Source: Spirochaetaceae bacterium UBA6243 (GTDB lineage: Bacteria > Spirochaetota > Spirochaetia > Treponematales > Rectinemataceae). Taken from it: a stretch of 15,007 nucleotides of DNA. The DNA lies in contig DJVZ01000041.1 in NCBI GenBank assembly GCA_002441395.1, positions 84,141 to 99,147 of the forward strand, read 5' to 3'. The notes below the pieces were generated by a model, which saw nothing but the letters and a program-made list of their open reading frames with translations, did no database searches and was not told the DNA's origin. Positions 6,506 through 13,900 of the stretch are shown here, in pieces (the stretch's first letter is position 1; every line of letters starts with the position of its first letter). The position numbers and the translations under genes are program-made.

Positions 6506-7987
6506 TCACGCTGTCGGGCTTGCGGGCTTAAATGCAAGAATTCTCGACCCACTCTCATGAGCTTTTTGAAGGGCCGCAAGAGCTTCTTTATAGAGCCGCT
6601 CAGGAGAAATTGTGCGGTCATAGAGCGCGCTGATTCCAAAATAGAAGGGTGGCTCTTCAGAAAGATCTTTGTACAGGCTTGCGGTTGTGGTGAGCACATC
6701 ATCGAGATCGACGGCGAGCTTGAGCCCAGATCCCGCGTCAACCCCAGGGAGCACCGCCGCGTAGCAGCCTTTTGCAAGCTCGAATACAAGGGATTCCGAC
6801 GCAAAATAATCGCGGATGGTCACTCCAAGCGCCAGAGCGCTTGGATCGGATTCTCCGGAGAACATGCACTGGATGAGGAGCAAAGATGTCTCCTGACTTC
6901 GCTGCAGTTCCGTCTCGAGAGTGCGCTTCAGCATGTCCAGCGAAAGACTGGAGGGGAAAGCCTCCGGCTCGGGGGTCTCCTCAGTCTTTTCAGGCGGAGC
7001 GACGAATTCCGCCTCTTCGAAATCATATTCTGACTCGGCAGGACTGGTTTCCTCTGAAATTATCTTTCTTTGCGGGGGTTCTTCCCTTACAGGCAGCACT
7101 TCTTTCTCCGGAGGCATCTCTGGCTGACTTGGTATTACAGCTTCAGCTCCGGGTTTTAATTCCGGATTTTCAGGAGCCGGAACAGCTGCAAACGGCGCTT
7201 CCTCCGGGGGTAGCTCCTCTTCTTGCAGGATCTCCTCTATTTCTTCGTCGAGTTCTGCGGCCTCCATGCTGGCTTCCTCAGGAGCAGCTTCCCCGACATT
7301 TTCCCCGATATTTCTTTCAATGTTTTCTTCGGCATTCCCTTCTATGTGGCCGGCGGTTTTCTGTTGTTCTTCATGGCCAGACGGTTCTTCCGGCTGGGTT
7401 TCAATCTCCTCTGCCATCGGCGGTTCGACTGTTTTTGCTGGGACTGGTTCTGTTTTGGCCACTTCTACAGGTTTCCCCTTGAACACGATCTGTAAAATGA
7501 CAAGGAGAATGATCCATGCTGCAAGGATAATAATTGGCACCAACAGTATGTTTGCAATATCTTTTTGCGAGAGGATGGAATAGAGTGCCATCAGCTTCAT
7601 GCCGTCAGGGAGCGGCGTCATGTAGATAACGGTGGACATTCCTGGAGCGTGGAACACACTACCCGGGCTTGTCGCAGGTGAAGCAAAATATGGTGAATCA
7701 TCGGGAATCTTCCAGAGCACAAGTCCGTTTCTGTCCAGGACTTGGACTGCGAGCAGATGAGCACTCGCGCTGTAGAGGGACTTAAGTCTGTCCCTGACAA
7801 ATTGATCGCCAAACTCCTGTTCGCTTGTTATGGGAGATACGGCATTTCGCAGAATGGCGTATTCAGCGGATGCGCTCTGCTCGCCAGAGAGGCGGAATTC
7901 CCCTATCTTCAGCGCGACAAACCCCACCAAGGCGGCAATGAGCACAAGCGTTCCAATAAACAAAATTATACGCAATGTTCGTTTCAT
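6506..7987 (-). CDS. Two-pass membrane protein with acidic linker and degenerate GGDEF-like domain
   Basis: A 493-residue membrane protein with no recognised name. Seen: TM1 (7-27) after the basic start MKRTLR; a ~115-residue probably extracytoplasmic region (28-143) that could be a small sensor domain; TM2 (145-169); a Pro/Glu-rich, strongly acidic low-complexity linker (173-345) with an Asn/Glu-rich repeat near 217-232; and a C-terminal domain (347-487). That last domain has the outline of a GGDEF fold (an LLLIQC strand, YFGIS near 449, a terminal LYKEALAALQKAHESGSRILAF helix), but where GGDEF is expected it reads FELAKGCYAAVLPG (402-415). It should therefore not make cyclic di-GMP; ligand binding or a scaffold role is possible. 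The start at 7987 has AGGGA 7 nt upstream (7999-7995); a 38-residue extension to 8101 is rejected because it reads through the promoter-like AT-rich gap. Confidence 0.8.
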   Translation of the reverse strand: MKRTLRIILFIGTLVLIAALVGFVALKIGEFRLSGEQSASAEYAILRNAVSPITSEQEFGDQFVRDRLKSLYSASAHLLAVQVLDRNGLVLWKIPDDSPYFASPATSPGSVFHAPGMSTVIYMTPLPDGMKLMALYSILSQKDIANILLVPIIILAAWIILLVILQIVFKGKPVEVAKTEPVPAKTVEPPMAEEIETQPEEPSGHEEQQKTAGHIEGNAEENIERNIGENVGEAAPEEASMEAAELDEEIEEILQEEELPPEEAPFAAVPAPENPELKPGAEAVIPSQPEMPPEKEVLPVREEPPQRKIISEETSPAESEYDFEEAEFVAPPEKTEETPEPEAFPSSLSLDMLKRTLETELQRSQETSLLLIQCMFSGESDPSALALGVTIRDYFASESLVFELAKGCYAAVLPGVDAGSGLKLAVDLDDVLTTTASLYKDLSEEPPFYFGISALYDRTISPERLYKEALAALQKAHESGSRILAFKPASPTA

Positions 7988-7994
7988 TTTCCCG

Positions 7995-7999
7995 TCCCT
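7995..7999 (-). promoter_or_regulatory. Ribosome-binding site that fixes the start of the membrane protein
   Basis: AGGGA on the minus strand lies 7 nt before the ATG at 7987, directly in front of a canonical membrane-anchor N-terminus (MKRTLRIILF). TATACT (8007-8002) and GATAAT (8020-8015) upstream could be -10 boxes, but neither has a good -35. Confidence 0.6.
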
Positions 8000-8090
8000 G
8001 CAGTATATACTATTATTATCGGCAAAAGCCCGCTGAATCGGAGTGTATTCTTCATCTGCAAATAGCGCCGGGAATGCGGGATTACCGGCA

Positions 8091-8095
8091 GGAGG
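8091..8095 (+). promoter_or_regulatory. Strong ribosome-binding site of the MEMO1-family gene
   Basis: GGAGG lies 9 nt before the ATG at 8105 and supports that start over the Met two codons later. It is one of the clearest Shine-Dalgarno sequences in the window, unlike the rnz and oxidoreductase starts. Confidence 0.7.
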
Positions 8096-8104
8096 ATACA
8101 AACC

Positions 8105-8956
8105 ATGTCCATGGACCTTAAGAAAAGGAAGCGGTATTTACCCGCTGGATGGTATCCAGACAATGCAGCAGAAATTCGTTCTTTAGTATCGGATTGGACA
8201 AAGCTTCAGAATAACCTGTCTGCATTTGCAATAGTGGCTCCCCATGCGGGATGGTATTTTTCTGGAGATTTGGCTGCAAAGGCGGTCTGGTCGTTGAGAG
8301 ATTGCGATACAGTCGCGATTCTTGGCGGGCATTTGAGGCGAGGCGATCCGATTCTCTTCGCGGAAGAAGAGAATTTTGATTGCACTGTAAGGGATGCTGC
8401 GAATGATGCGCAGGTTCTGAATGCCCTTAACTCTGAGTTGAAGGATGCCGGAATTCAGGAAATAGCGCCCGATCATGATATTGACAACTCCGTGGAGATA
8501 ATGCTGCCTCTTGCGGCGCTCAGATTCCCTGAAGCAAGGCTCGTATGGCTCCGTGTACCACCAGACTATAAGGCGCGGGAGCTTGGCTCGGCGCTGGCGC
8601 GGGCGGCCTCGACGTGCAGAAAAAAGCTCGCGGTCATTGCCTCGACCGATTTGACGCATTACGGGCCGAATTATGGCTTTATGCCGCATGGAGTGGGGGA
8701 ATCTGCGGTAGACTGGGTGCGCAATGAAAATGACCGGGGCTTCATCAACGCAGTCCTCAGCATGGACACAGACAAGGTGCTCGGCCACGCGAGGGATCGT
8801 TTTTCCGCCTGTTCCTCGGGAGCCGTGGCGGCCGCGATCTCGTTTTCCCTCAATAACGGGGCAAAGCGCGGTGTCCTGATCGGACACAAATTGAGCTTTG
8901 ACATGCACCCAGACCGTTCCTTTGTGGGGTACGCGGCGATAGCTTTTGTACCCTGA
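8105..8956 (+). CDS. amrB: MEMO1-family protein (AmmeMemoRadiSam system protein B)
   Basis: A 283-residue member of the MEMO1/COG1355 family, related in fold to extradiol-type dioxygenases. Human MEMO1 binds metal through two histidines and a cysteine. The bacterial role is unsettled; the protein is often encoded with an AMMECR1 protein and a radical SAM protein. Seen: APHAGWYFSG (45-54, metal-type H47), GGHLRRGDP (74-82, H76), DHDIDNSVEIMLP (123-135), STDLTHYGP (180-188, H185) and SACSSGAVAAA (C236). H47, H76 and C236 correspond by pattern to the human ligands H49, H81 and C244. The length is normal. Neither AMMECR1 nor the typical small AmrS radical SAM gene is adjacent; the 828-residue radical SAM protein in this window is a different type. 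The gene is divergent from the GGDEF-like membrane protein and convergent with murD, with only 3 bp between the stop codons. Confidence 0.9.
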   Translation: MSMDLKKRKRYLPAGWYPDNAAEIRSLVSDWTKLQNNLSAFAIVAPHAGWYFSGDLAAKAVWSLRDCDTVAILGGHLRRGDPILFAEEENFDCTVRDAANDAQVLNALNSELKDAGIQEIAPDHDIDNSVEIMLPLAALRFPEARLVWLRVPPDYKARELGSALARAASTCRKKLAVIASTDLTHYGPNYGFMPHGVGESAVDWVRNENDRGFINAVLSMDTDKVLGHARDRFSACSSGAVAAAISFSLNNGAKRGVLIGHKLSFDMHPDRSFVGYAAIAFVP

Positions 8957-8959
8957 AAC

Positions 8960-10435
8960 CTAATCGATTGTTGGGGCAGCAAGACGTGCGACCTCGTTTT
9001 TGAAGGCATCGCCGCGCTCGAATTCATGCAGGAACAGGCCGAAACTTGCACAGCCTGGCGACAGAAGGACTACATCACCTTCTTCTGCGGCCTTGTTGGC
9101 CGCATCTACCGCATCGCGCATCGAGTGGTATGGGCCTTCATAGGCAATATGATTCTCATTCAAGAGGGGAATGATGCGTTCGGTACCACTGCCCGCCAAT
9201 AAAATAATCGCTTTCATCTTTTTGGCCTTTTGGATGAATGCGGAGAAATCGCTCATTTTGTCGCTGCCGCCTGCAATGAGTACGATGGGGCTCGAGAAGC
9301 TTTCAATGGCGGCGATGGCCGCATCCGGAATGGTTGCAGTGCTATCGTTGTACCACCTTATGCCCCGAACCTGAGCAACGAATTCGAGGCGGTGGGGAAC
9401 GCCCGGAAAATTGCCAAGAGACAAGGCAATATCCGGCGAAGGCACGCCAAACGCACGGAGCGCGACGCCTGCGGCGAGCAGATTCTTTTTTTGATGCAGG
9501 CCTGGGACGAAGACTTGATGGGGCAGCAGGAGCTCTATAGGCCCATGTTGACTGAATTTTCCAAAACCTGAAAAAGATTCGGGACCAGAAAAGAAGCCTG
9601 GGCTGGAGCCTGCAAGAGCCTGCGCGCTGTCATCTTTTGCAAGCCAGCCACCTTGCGAATCCCCCTCCGCCAATTCTGCAAGGGGCTTTTCGCTGTACCA
9701 CAGTACCTGCGCGCGAGTCTCCCGGGCGAAAGAGCGTCCCCAGTCCTGGTCTGCGGAGCATATGGTATAGCAATGCTCGTCCTGGTCTTCGTAGATGACC
9801 CGCTTGTCGGCAACGTAGGCCTCCATGGAGTCATAATAATTGAGATGATCAGGGAAGATGGTAGTCAGCACGGCAACCTTGGGCTTTAGAATGCCCATGT
9901 TGTGGAGGTCGCCGAGCTGCCAGCTGGAGAGTTCAAGGACCACGGGGACATCGGGCCCTGTCTCATCGAGGAAATCGAGGGGAGAAACGCTGATGTTTCC
10001 CCCAAGCAAGGCCTTCTCGTGGTATTGCGAGAGCACGTACCATATCGCGGATGCGACGGTCGATTTTCCTTTCGATCCGGTCACCGCAATCAGAGGCGAT
10101 TCCGAATAGCGCAAGAATATCGAAATGTCGGTTTCTATGCGTTTGGCGAGCCTCAGGAAAGGCGAATCGCGGCGCACCGCAGGATTTTTTATGACAATGT
10201 CCGCTTTCGCAAAATCTTCTTCGTGGTGGACGCCCAGCACATAATGGATATGAAAGGCCTCGAGCTGGCGGATTGCCGGCTCCAGAACCTCCGGGCCCCG
10301 CAGATCAGTGACCGTCACTTCGGCGCCGGCTTTTGCGAAAAACCGAGCGCTCGCGATGCCGCCGCCATGAAGCCCGAGCCCCATCACCGTAATCCGCCCG
10401 CCCCGAAATTCATCAATGGCATCGATAATACTCAT
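8960..10435 (-). CDS. murD: MurD, UDP-N-acetylmuramoylalanine--D-glutamate ligase
   Basis: A cytoplasmic Mur ligase that adds D-glutamate to UDP-MurNAc-L-alanine using ATP. Seen: the N-terminal UDP-binding Rossmann motif GLGLHGGGIASA (19-30); P-loop VTGSKGKST (118-126); LGGNIS (144-149); ELSSWQL (168-174); PDHLNYYDSMEAY (195-207) with K211 in the position expected for the carbamylated lysine; HRLEFV (348-353); NDSTATIP (363-370), which replaces the NDSKATN of the E. coli-type enzyme and lacks its lysine; AGGSDK (388-393); and SPGCASFGLFLHEFERGDAF (459-478). At 491 residues it is longer than the usual ~450, largely because of a Ser/Gly/Phe-rich insertion at about 257-298 in the central domain. 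The start at 10435 lacks a clear Shine-Dalgarno sequence. It is divergent from the flavin/Fe-S oxidoreductase operon. Confidence 0.95.
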   Translation of the reverse strand: MSIIDAIDEFRGGRITVMGLGLHGGGIASARFFAKAGAEVTVTDLRGPEVLEPAIRQLEAFHIHYVLGVHHEEDFAKADIVIKNPAVRRDSPFLRLAKRIETDISIFLRYSESPLIAVTGSKGKSTVASAIWYVLSQYHEKALLGGNISVSPLDFLDETGPDVPVVLELSSWQLGDLHNMGILKPKVAVLTTIFPDHLNYYDSMEAYVADKRVIYEDQDEHCYTICSADQDWGRSFARETRAQVLWYSEKPLAELAEGDSQGGWLAKDDSAQALAGSSPGFFSGPESFSGFGKFSQHGPIELLLPHQVFVPGLHQKKNLLAAGVALRAFGVPSPDIALSLGNFPGVPHRLEFVAQVRGIRWYNDSTATIPDAAIAAIESFSSPIVLIAGGSDKMSDFSAFIQKAKKMKAIILLAGSGTERIIPLLNENHIAYEGPYHSMRDAVDAANKAAEEGDVVLLSPGCASFGLFLHEFERGDAFKNEVARLAAPTID

Positions 10436-10508
10436 CTGTGTAATAGTCCAACGGATGCGGCATATCTGTCCAGTGGTCGGTGGCAGATTTTATCAAATTA
10501 TGATTTTA

Positions 10509-10537
10509 TTGACAGACTTCGAATTCAATTTTAGACT
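10509..10537 (+). promoter_or_regulatory. Promoter of the flavin/Fe-S oxidoreductase operon, near-leaderless
   Basis: A perfect TTGACA (10509-10514) and TAGACT (10532-10537, 4 of 6) are separated by 17 nt in an AT-rich stretch. The predicted start near 10544 is about 4 nt from the ATG at 10548, with no Shine-Dalgarno sequence. AGACTT is repeated at 10514-10519 and 10533-10538, each followed shortly by GAATT, and might be a paired regulator site. Confidence 0.55.
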
Positions 10538-10547
10538 TGCATGAATT

Positions 10548-12671
10548 ATGAGTCGAATCGAACAGCATCCCATTCTTTCTGTCCCAAAAGACAGACCCTG
10601 TATAACTTTTCATTTTGACGGAGAGGAAATTCCAGGATTCGAAGGCGAACCTGTAGCATCGGCCCTTATCGCCGCGGGTCATCCCGTGTTTTCCCATCAT
10701 CACGGCGATGGGGCTGCTCAAGGGCTTTTTTGCGCCAATGGGCAGTGCTCCCAGTGCACGATGTTGATCGATGGAGTCCCAAAGAAATCATGCATGACGC
10801 CAGTCGCTCAGGGAATGGACGTACGGACGCTCCGTGGTTTGCCGAAGCTTCCCGCGCAAGACGAACCTCTTGTGCAAGCCGAGCGGCGATCGATCCGTAC
10901 CGATATTTTCATCATCGGGGCAGGGCCTGCAGGCCTGGCAGCTGCAGCCGAGCTTGGGACAATGGGGTATCAAGTGCTTGTCGCCGATGACAAGCCCCGT
11001 GCCGGCGGCAAACTCGTCCTGCAAACCCATAAATTTTTCGGGTCGGAGTCGGACTGCTATGCGGGGACCCGGGGCATCGATATTGCCCGCCTTTTACAGG
11101 ATGAGGCAACGCGTCATCCTTCGGTCACGGTTCTCACGAATGCCCCCGTTGTCGGCCTCTATAAAGACAGAAAGGCCGGTATTTTCCTCAACTACGAATC
11201 GTACCTGCTCGTTGAGTTCACCGCCCTTGTCGTTGCGGCCGGTGCGCGGGAAAAAGCCCTGCAGTTCCCTGGCTGGGATCTCCCCGGAGTCATCGGAGCG
11301 GGAGCTTTCCAGACACTCGTCAACCGCGATCTCGTGAAAGCCTGCCGGAAAATCCTCATCATCGGCTCAGGCAACGTCGGACTCATCGCCGCCTACCATG
11401 CGCTCCAGGCGGGGATCAGCGTCGCGGGTATCTTCGAAGCGGCCGGCAGAATCAGCGGTTATCAGGTGCACGCCGACAAAATTCGGCGCATGGGAGTACC
11501 GATTTTTCTGAACACGACGATTCTGAAGGCAGAAGGTGCGGAAAAGGTCGAACGCGCGCACATCGCGGCCGTCGATGAGAAATTTCAGCCTGTTCCCGGA
11601 ACAACCAGAGTCTACGAAATCGATGCGGTGCTCATCGCCGTGGGCCTCTCGCCCTGCAATGAATTTCTCGAACAGGCCCGGCGCTATGGCATTATGGCGG
11701 TGGCGGCCGGCGACGCCTCGGAAATTGCCGAGGCTTCGAGCGCGATATACGGGGGGAAAACGGCGGCAGTAAATCTTGCGCGCATGCTCGGCAAAAAGAT
11801 AGCGATAGATCCCGAGTGGGAAAAAACGCGGCAGGTGCTCGCCTCGCGGCCGGGCGACAGCTACGAGCGCTCTCCCATTATTCCACGTCTTGAGTGGAGG
11901 CCCGTATTTTTCTGCTCCGAGGAAATCCCCTGTAATCCTTGTGCGACCGTGTGCCCTGTGGACGCGATTCAGCTTAAGTCCTTACAGGGCACCATCATGG
12001 ATTTGCCTTATTTTGCGGGGAATCACTGCACAGGTTGTGGCGCATGCGTCGCAATTTGTCCTGGTCTTGCCATTACGCTTGTCCGCAGGATTGCCGACGA
12101 CAAGGCCCAGATCGTTCTACCCTGGGAATTCAATGTGGACTTCGATATAGGCGCCGAAATGGACCTTGTCGACCAAAAAGGCGGTTTTGTCGAGAGAGCC
12201 GCGATCATCTCCAGGCGCAAGGTTTCATCGAGGAACACCTGGCTTCTGACCTTCAACGTGAACGTCGAAAGTGCATCGAGAATCGCCGGCATCCGTGTTC
12301 AACCCGGGGAGGTGGCCGCTTCTCTCCGCAGGAGAAATGATGCGCGGGTGGCCGAGTCCACCGATGTTTTGGACACCGTGCTCTGCCGATGCGAGCGGGT
12401 TACGCTCGGAGAGATCGTCGAGTTCATCAAGAAGCACAATGTCCGCGATACCAACCAGCTCAAGTCCCTCCGCGTAGGCATGGGGGCCTGCGGGGGCAAG
12501 ACCTGCTCTCAGCTTGTTGCAAAGGCTTTCGCATTGGCTGGCATTGACCCCGCCGATGTGGAACCGCCTACTCAAAGGCCTCTCTTCATGGAAGTGCCGA
12601 TGGGGTCTCTGGTCAACGAGGGCCTGCATAAACTTGGGGGCAAAGATGCCGGCGCGAGGGGGGCCCCATGA
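10548..12671 (+). CDS. Multi-cofactor FAD/NAD(P) and iron-sulfur electron-transfer subunit (HcnAB/OoxA/SoxA-like)
   Basis: A 707-residue redox protein, probably the electron-transfer subunit of an amine or amino-acid dehydrogenase complex with the next gene. Domains: N-terminal [2Fe-2S] plant-type domain (about 18-95; C62, C67, C70, C82); a pyridine-nucleotide-disulfide-oxidoreductase-type flavin domain (about 117-415) with FAD motif IIGAGPAG (122-129) and a second dinucleotide motif IIGSGNVG (271-278); two ferredoxin-type [4Fe-4S] motifs, the first atypical (C456-x5-C462-x2-C465-x3-C469-P) and the second canonical (C494, C497, C500, C504-P); a linker; and a BFD-like [2Fe-2S] domain (C613, C615, C648, C653). 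HcnA/HcnB, opine and D-hydroxyproline dehydrogenases carry the [2Fe-2S] and flavin parts in separate subunits; here they are one chain with added ferredoxin motifs. The substrate is not identifiable. The stop overlaps the next start (ATGA). Confidence 0.88.
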   Translation: MSRIEQHPILSVPKDRPCITFHFDGEEIPGFEGEPVASALIAAGHPVFSHHHGDGAAQGLFCANGQCSQCTMLIDGVPKKSCMTPVAQGMDVRTLRGLPKLPAQDEPLVQAERRSIRTDIFIIGAGPAGLAAAAELGTMGYQVLVADDKPRAGGKLVLQTHKFFGSESDCYAGTRGIDIARLLQDEATRHPSVTVLTNAPVVGLYKDRKAGIFLNYESYLLVEFTALVVAAGAREKALQFPGWDLPGVIGAGAFQTLVNRDLVKACRKILIIGSGNVGLIAAYHALQAGISVAGIFEAAGRISGYQVHADKIRRMGVPIFLNTTILKAEGAEKVERAHIAAVDEKFQPVPGTTRVYEIDAVLIAVGLSPCNEFLEQARRYGIMAVAAGDASEIAEASSAIYGGKTAAVNLARMLGKKIAIDPEWEKTRQVLASRPGDSYERSPIIPRLEWRPVFFCSEEIPCNPCATVCPVDAIQLKSLQGTIMDLPYFAGNHCTGCGACVAICPGLAITLVRRIADDKAQIVLPWEFNVDFDIGAEMDLVDQKGGFVERAAIISRRKVSSRNTWLLTFNVNVESASRIAGIRVQPGEVAASLRRRNDARVAESTDVLDTVLCRCERVTLGEIVEFIKKHNVRDTNQLKSLRVGMGACGGKTCSQLVAKAFALAGIDPADVEPPTQRPLFMEVPMGSLVNEGLHKLGGKDAGARGAP

Positions 12672-13840
12672 AGCATTTTGATGTGGTGGTTGTGGGTGCG
12701 GGGTCTGTAGGACTGCCGCTTTCCTGGCAGCTTGCCGAAAAGGGACTGAACGTGGCTGTCGTCGACGAGGAAGCGTCGTGGGGCAGGGGGCAGAACAGGG
12801 CGGCGATCGGCGGCGTGCGCGCGACACATTCGGATGCCGCCAAAATTCGTATCTGCCTCGAATCGATTGAAATATTCTCGACGCTTCAGTCGCAATACGG
12901 CTTCGATGTCGAGTGGCGGCCGGGCGGCTATCTTTATGTGGCATACGATGCGGAGACTGAAAGCCAATTCCGTTCGCTTCTGGAGAAACAGAAAGTCGCG
13001 GGATTGAATATAGACTGGGTGAATCCAGACACAATAGGCCGCATGGCCCCCGGGATTCTCATGGACGACCTCAGGGGCGGTACTTTTAGCCCGAATGATG
13101 GTTACGCCTCTCCTTTGATGGCGGGGAGCGCCTTCCACAGCCTGGCTCTGGAGGCGGGAGTATCTTTTTTCTTCAATTCGCGCATCGAAAGAATTCGCAG
13201 AGAGGGAAACAGGGTCGCCTCGATCTCTGTGGGCGACGAGGAATTTGCCGCAGGTCTTTTCGTGAATGCCGCAGGCGCCAAGGCCGCGGATATCGCGAAA
13301 GTTGCCGGCTTTGATATCCCCGTGTTCCCGGATTGCCACGAAGCGGGAGTGACCGAGCCGGTCGAGCGCTTTCTGGAGCCGATGATCGTCGATATTCGGT
13401 CCGATGCGGAATCGGGCAATTACTATTTCTATCAGGCTTCGACCGGCCAGATTGTATTCTGCATTACGCCGCGGCCGCAGGTTTGGGGGAGGGACAAGGA
13501 CTCGACTTCGACGTTTTTGCCGCTTGCCGTGCGCCGGATGCTCGAACTCTATCCGCGATTGCGAAACCTCCGTGTGCGCAGAACATGGCGCGGCATGTAT
13601 CCGATGACGCCCGATGGCTTGCCAATCATAGGCTACCCGGATTCCGCCGTAAACTTTCTGCAGATGACAGGCATGTGCGGGCAGGGGTTCATGATGGGGC
13701 CAGGCCTTGGGCGGATTATTGCCCGTACGATTTTGGCTGGCGGCTGCCATGAAAAACCCGCCGGCGCCACGGAATACGGCTTTGTATTCGAAGAACTCTC
13801 GATAAACCGGAACTTCGACCACGTTGAACTCCTCAAGTAA
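12668..13840 (+). CDS. DAO-family FAD-dependent dehydrogenase subunit (HcnC/OoxB/sarcosine oxidase beta-like)
   Basis: A 390-residue D-amino-acid-oxidase-superfamily flavoprotein that probably oxidises a secondary or primary amine, such as an imino acid, glycine, sarcosine or opine, and passes electrons to the preceding subunit. Seen: N-terminal FAD motif VVVGAGSVGLPLSWQLA (7-23) with an acidic strand end (VVDEE, 31-35); GQNRAAIGGVRATHSD (41-56), the substrate/flavin loop region of DAO enzymes; FVNAAGAKA near 196-204; and the C-terminal TPDGLPIIGYP and GQGFMMGPGLGRIIA motifs that close the FAD site. The length is normal for HcnC, OoxB and the beta subunit of dye-linked proline dehydrogenase. 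The start codon overlaps the previous stop and is preceded by the purine-rich GAGGGGGG, so the two are very likely made in fixed ratio as one complex. The substrate cannot be assigned from sequence alone. Confidence 0.9.
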   Translation: MKHFDVVVVGAGSVGLPLSWQLAEKGLNVAVVDEEASWGRGQNRAAIGGVRATHSDAAKIRICLESIEIFSTLQSQYGFDVEWRPGGYLYVAYDAETESQFRSLLEKQKVAGLNIDWVNPDTIGRMAPGILMDDLRGGTFSPNDGYASPLMAGSAFHSLALEAGVSFFFNSRIERIRREGNRVASISVGDEEFAAGLFVNAAGAKAADIAKVAGFDIPVFPDCHEAGVTEPVERFLEPMIVDIRSDAESGNYYFYQASTGQIVFCITPRPQVWGRDKDSTSTFLPLAVRRMLELYPRLRNLRVRRTWRGMYPMTPDGLPIIGYPDSAVNFLQMTGMCGQGFMMGPGLGRIIARTILAGGCHEKPAGATEYGFVFEELSINRNFDHVELLK

Positions 13841-13869
13841 TTGACAAACAAGCAAGGATTCGCGATAGT
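13841..13869 (+). promoter_or_regulatory. Promoter of the Rrf2 regulator/cysteine desulfurase operon
   Basis: A perfect TTGACA (13841-13846) begins on the base after the dehydrogenase stop codon. GATAGT (13864-13869, 4 of 6) follows after 17 nt. The predicted start near 13876 leaves a leader of about 26 nt carrying the AGGA ribosome-binding site at 13891-13894. Confidence 0.55.
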
Positions 13870-13880
13870 ACATATTCAGA

Positions 13881-13900
13881 GTAATTTAGTAGGAATTTAC
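13881..13900. promoter_or_regulatory. Imperfect 20-bp palindrome, candidate autoregulatory operator of the Rrf2 gene
   Basis: GTAATTT (13881-13887) and AATTTAC (13894-13900) are inverted arms with 6 of 7 positions pairing around a 6-nt centre. The site ends one base before the ATG and covers the ribosome-binding site. Rrf2 regulators commonly bind such partly symmetrical sites near their own promoters; binding here is inferred. Confidence 0.4.

Noticed and set aside
6506..6947. Active diguanylate cyclase.
   Set aside because: The position of GGDEF reads FELAKGCYAAV, without the catalytic acidic and glycine residues.
7988..8101. 38-residue N-terminal extension of the GGDEF-like membrane protein.
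   Set aside because: It would place a non-hydrophobic stretch before an ideal membrane-anchor start that has its own AGGGA site, and it covers the AT-rich promoter-like gap.
1713..8956. A complete AmmeMemoRadiSam system formed by the MEMO protein and the radical SAM protein.
   Set aside because: The partner radical SAM protein (AmrS) is a much smaller activase-like enzyme, the genes are about 4 kb apart in different units, and no AMMECR1 gene is present.
12572..13873. A 433-codon open frame on the minus strand opposite the DAO-type dehydrogenase.
   Set aside because: It is antisense to a gene with clear FAD motifs, its translation is rich in Arg/His/Pro without any recognisable motif, and it spans two coupled genes; it is a frame shadow of high-GC coding sequence.
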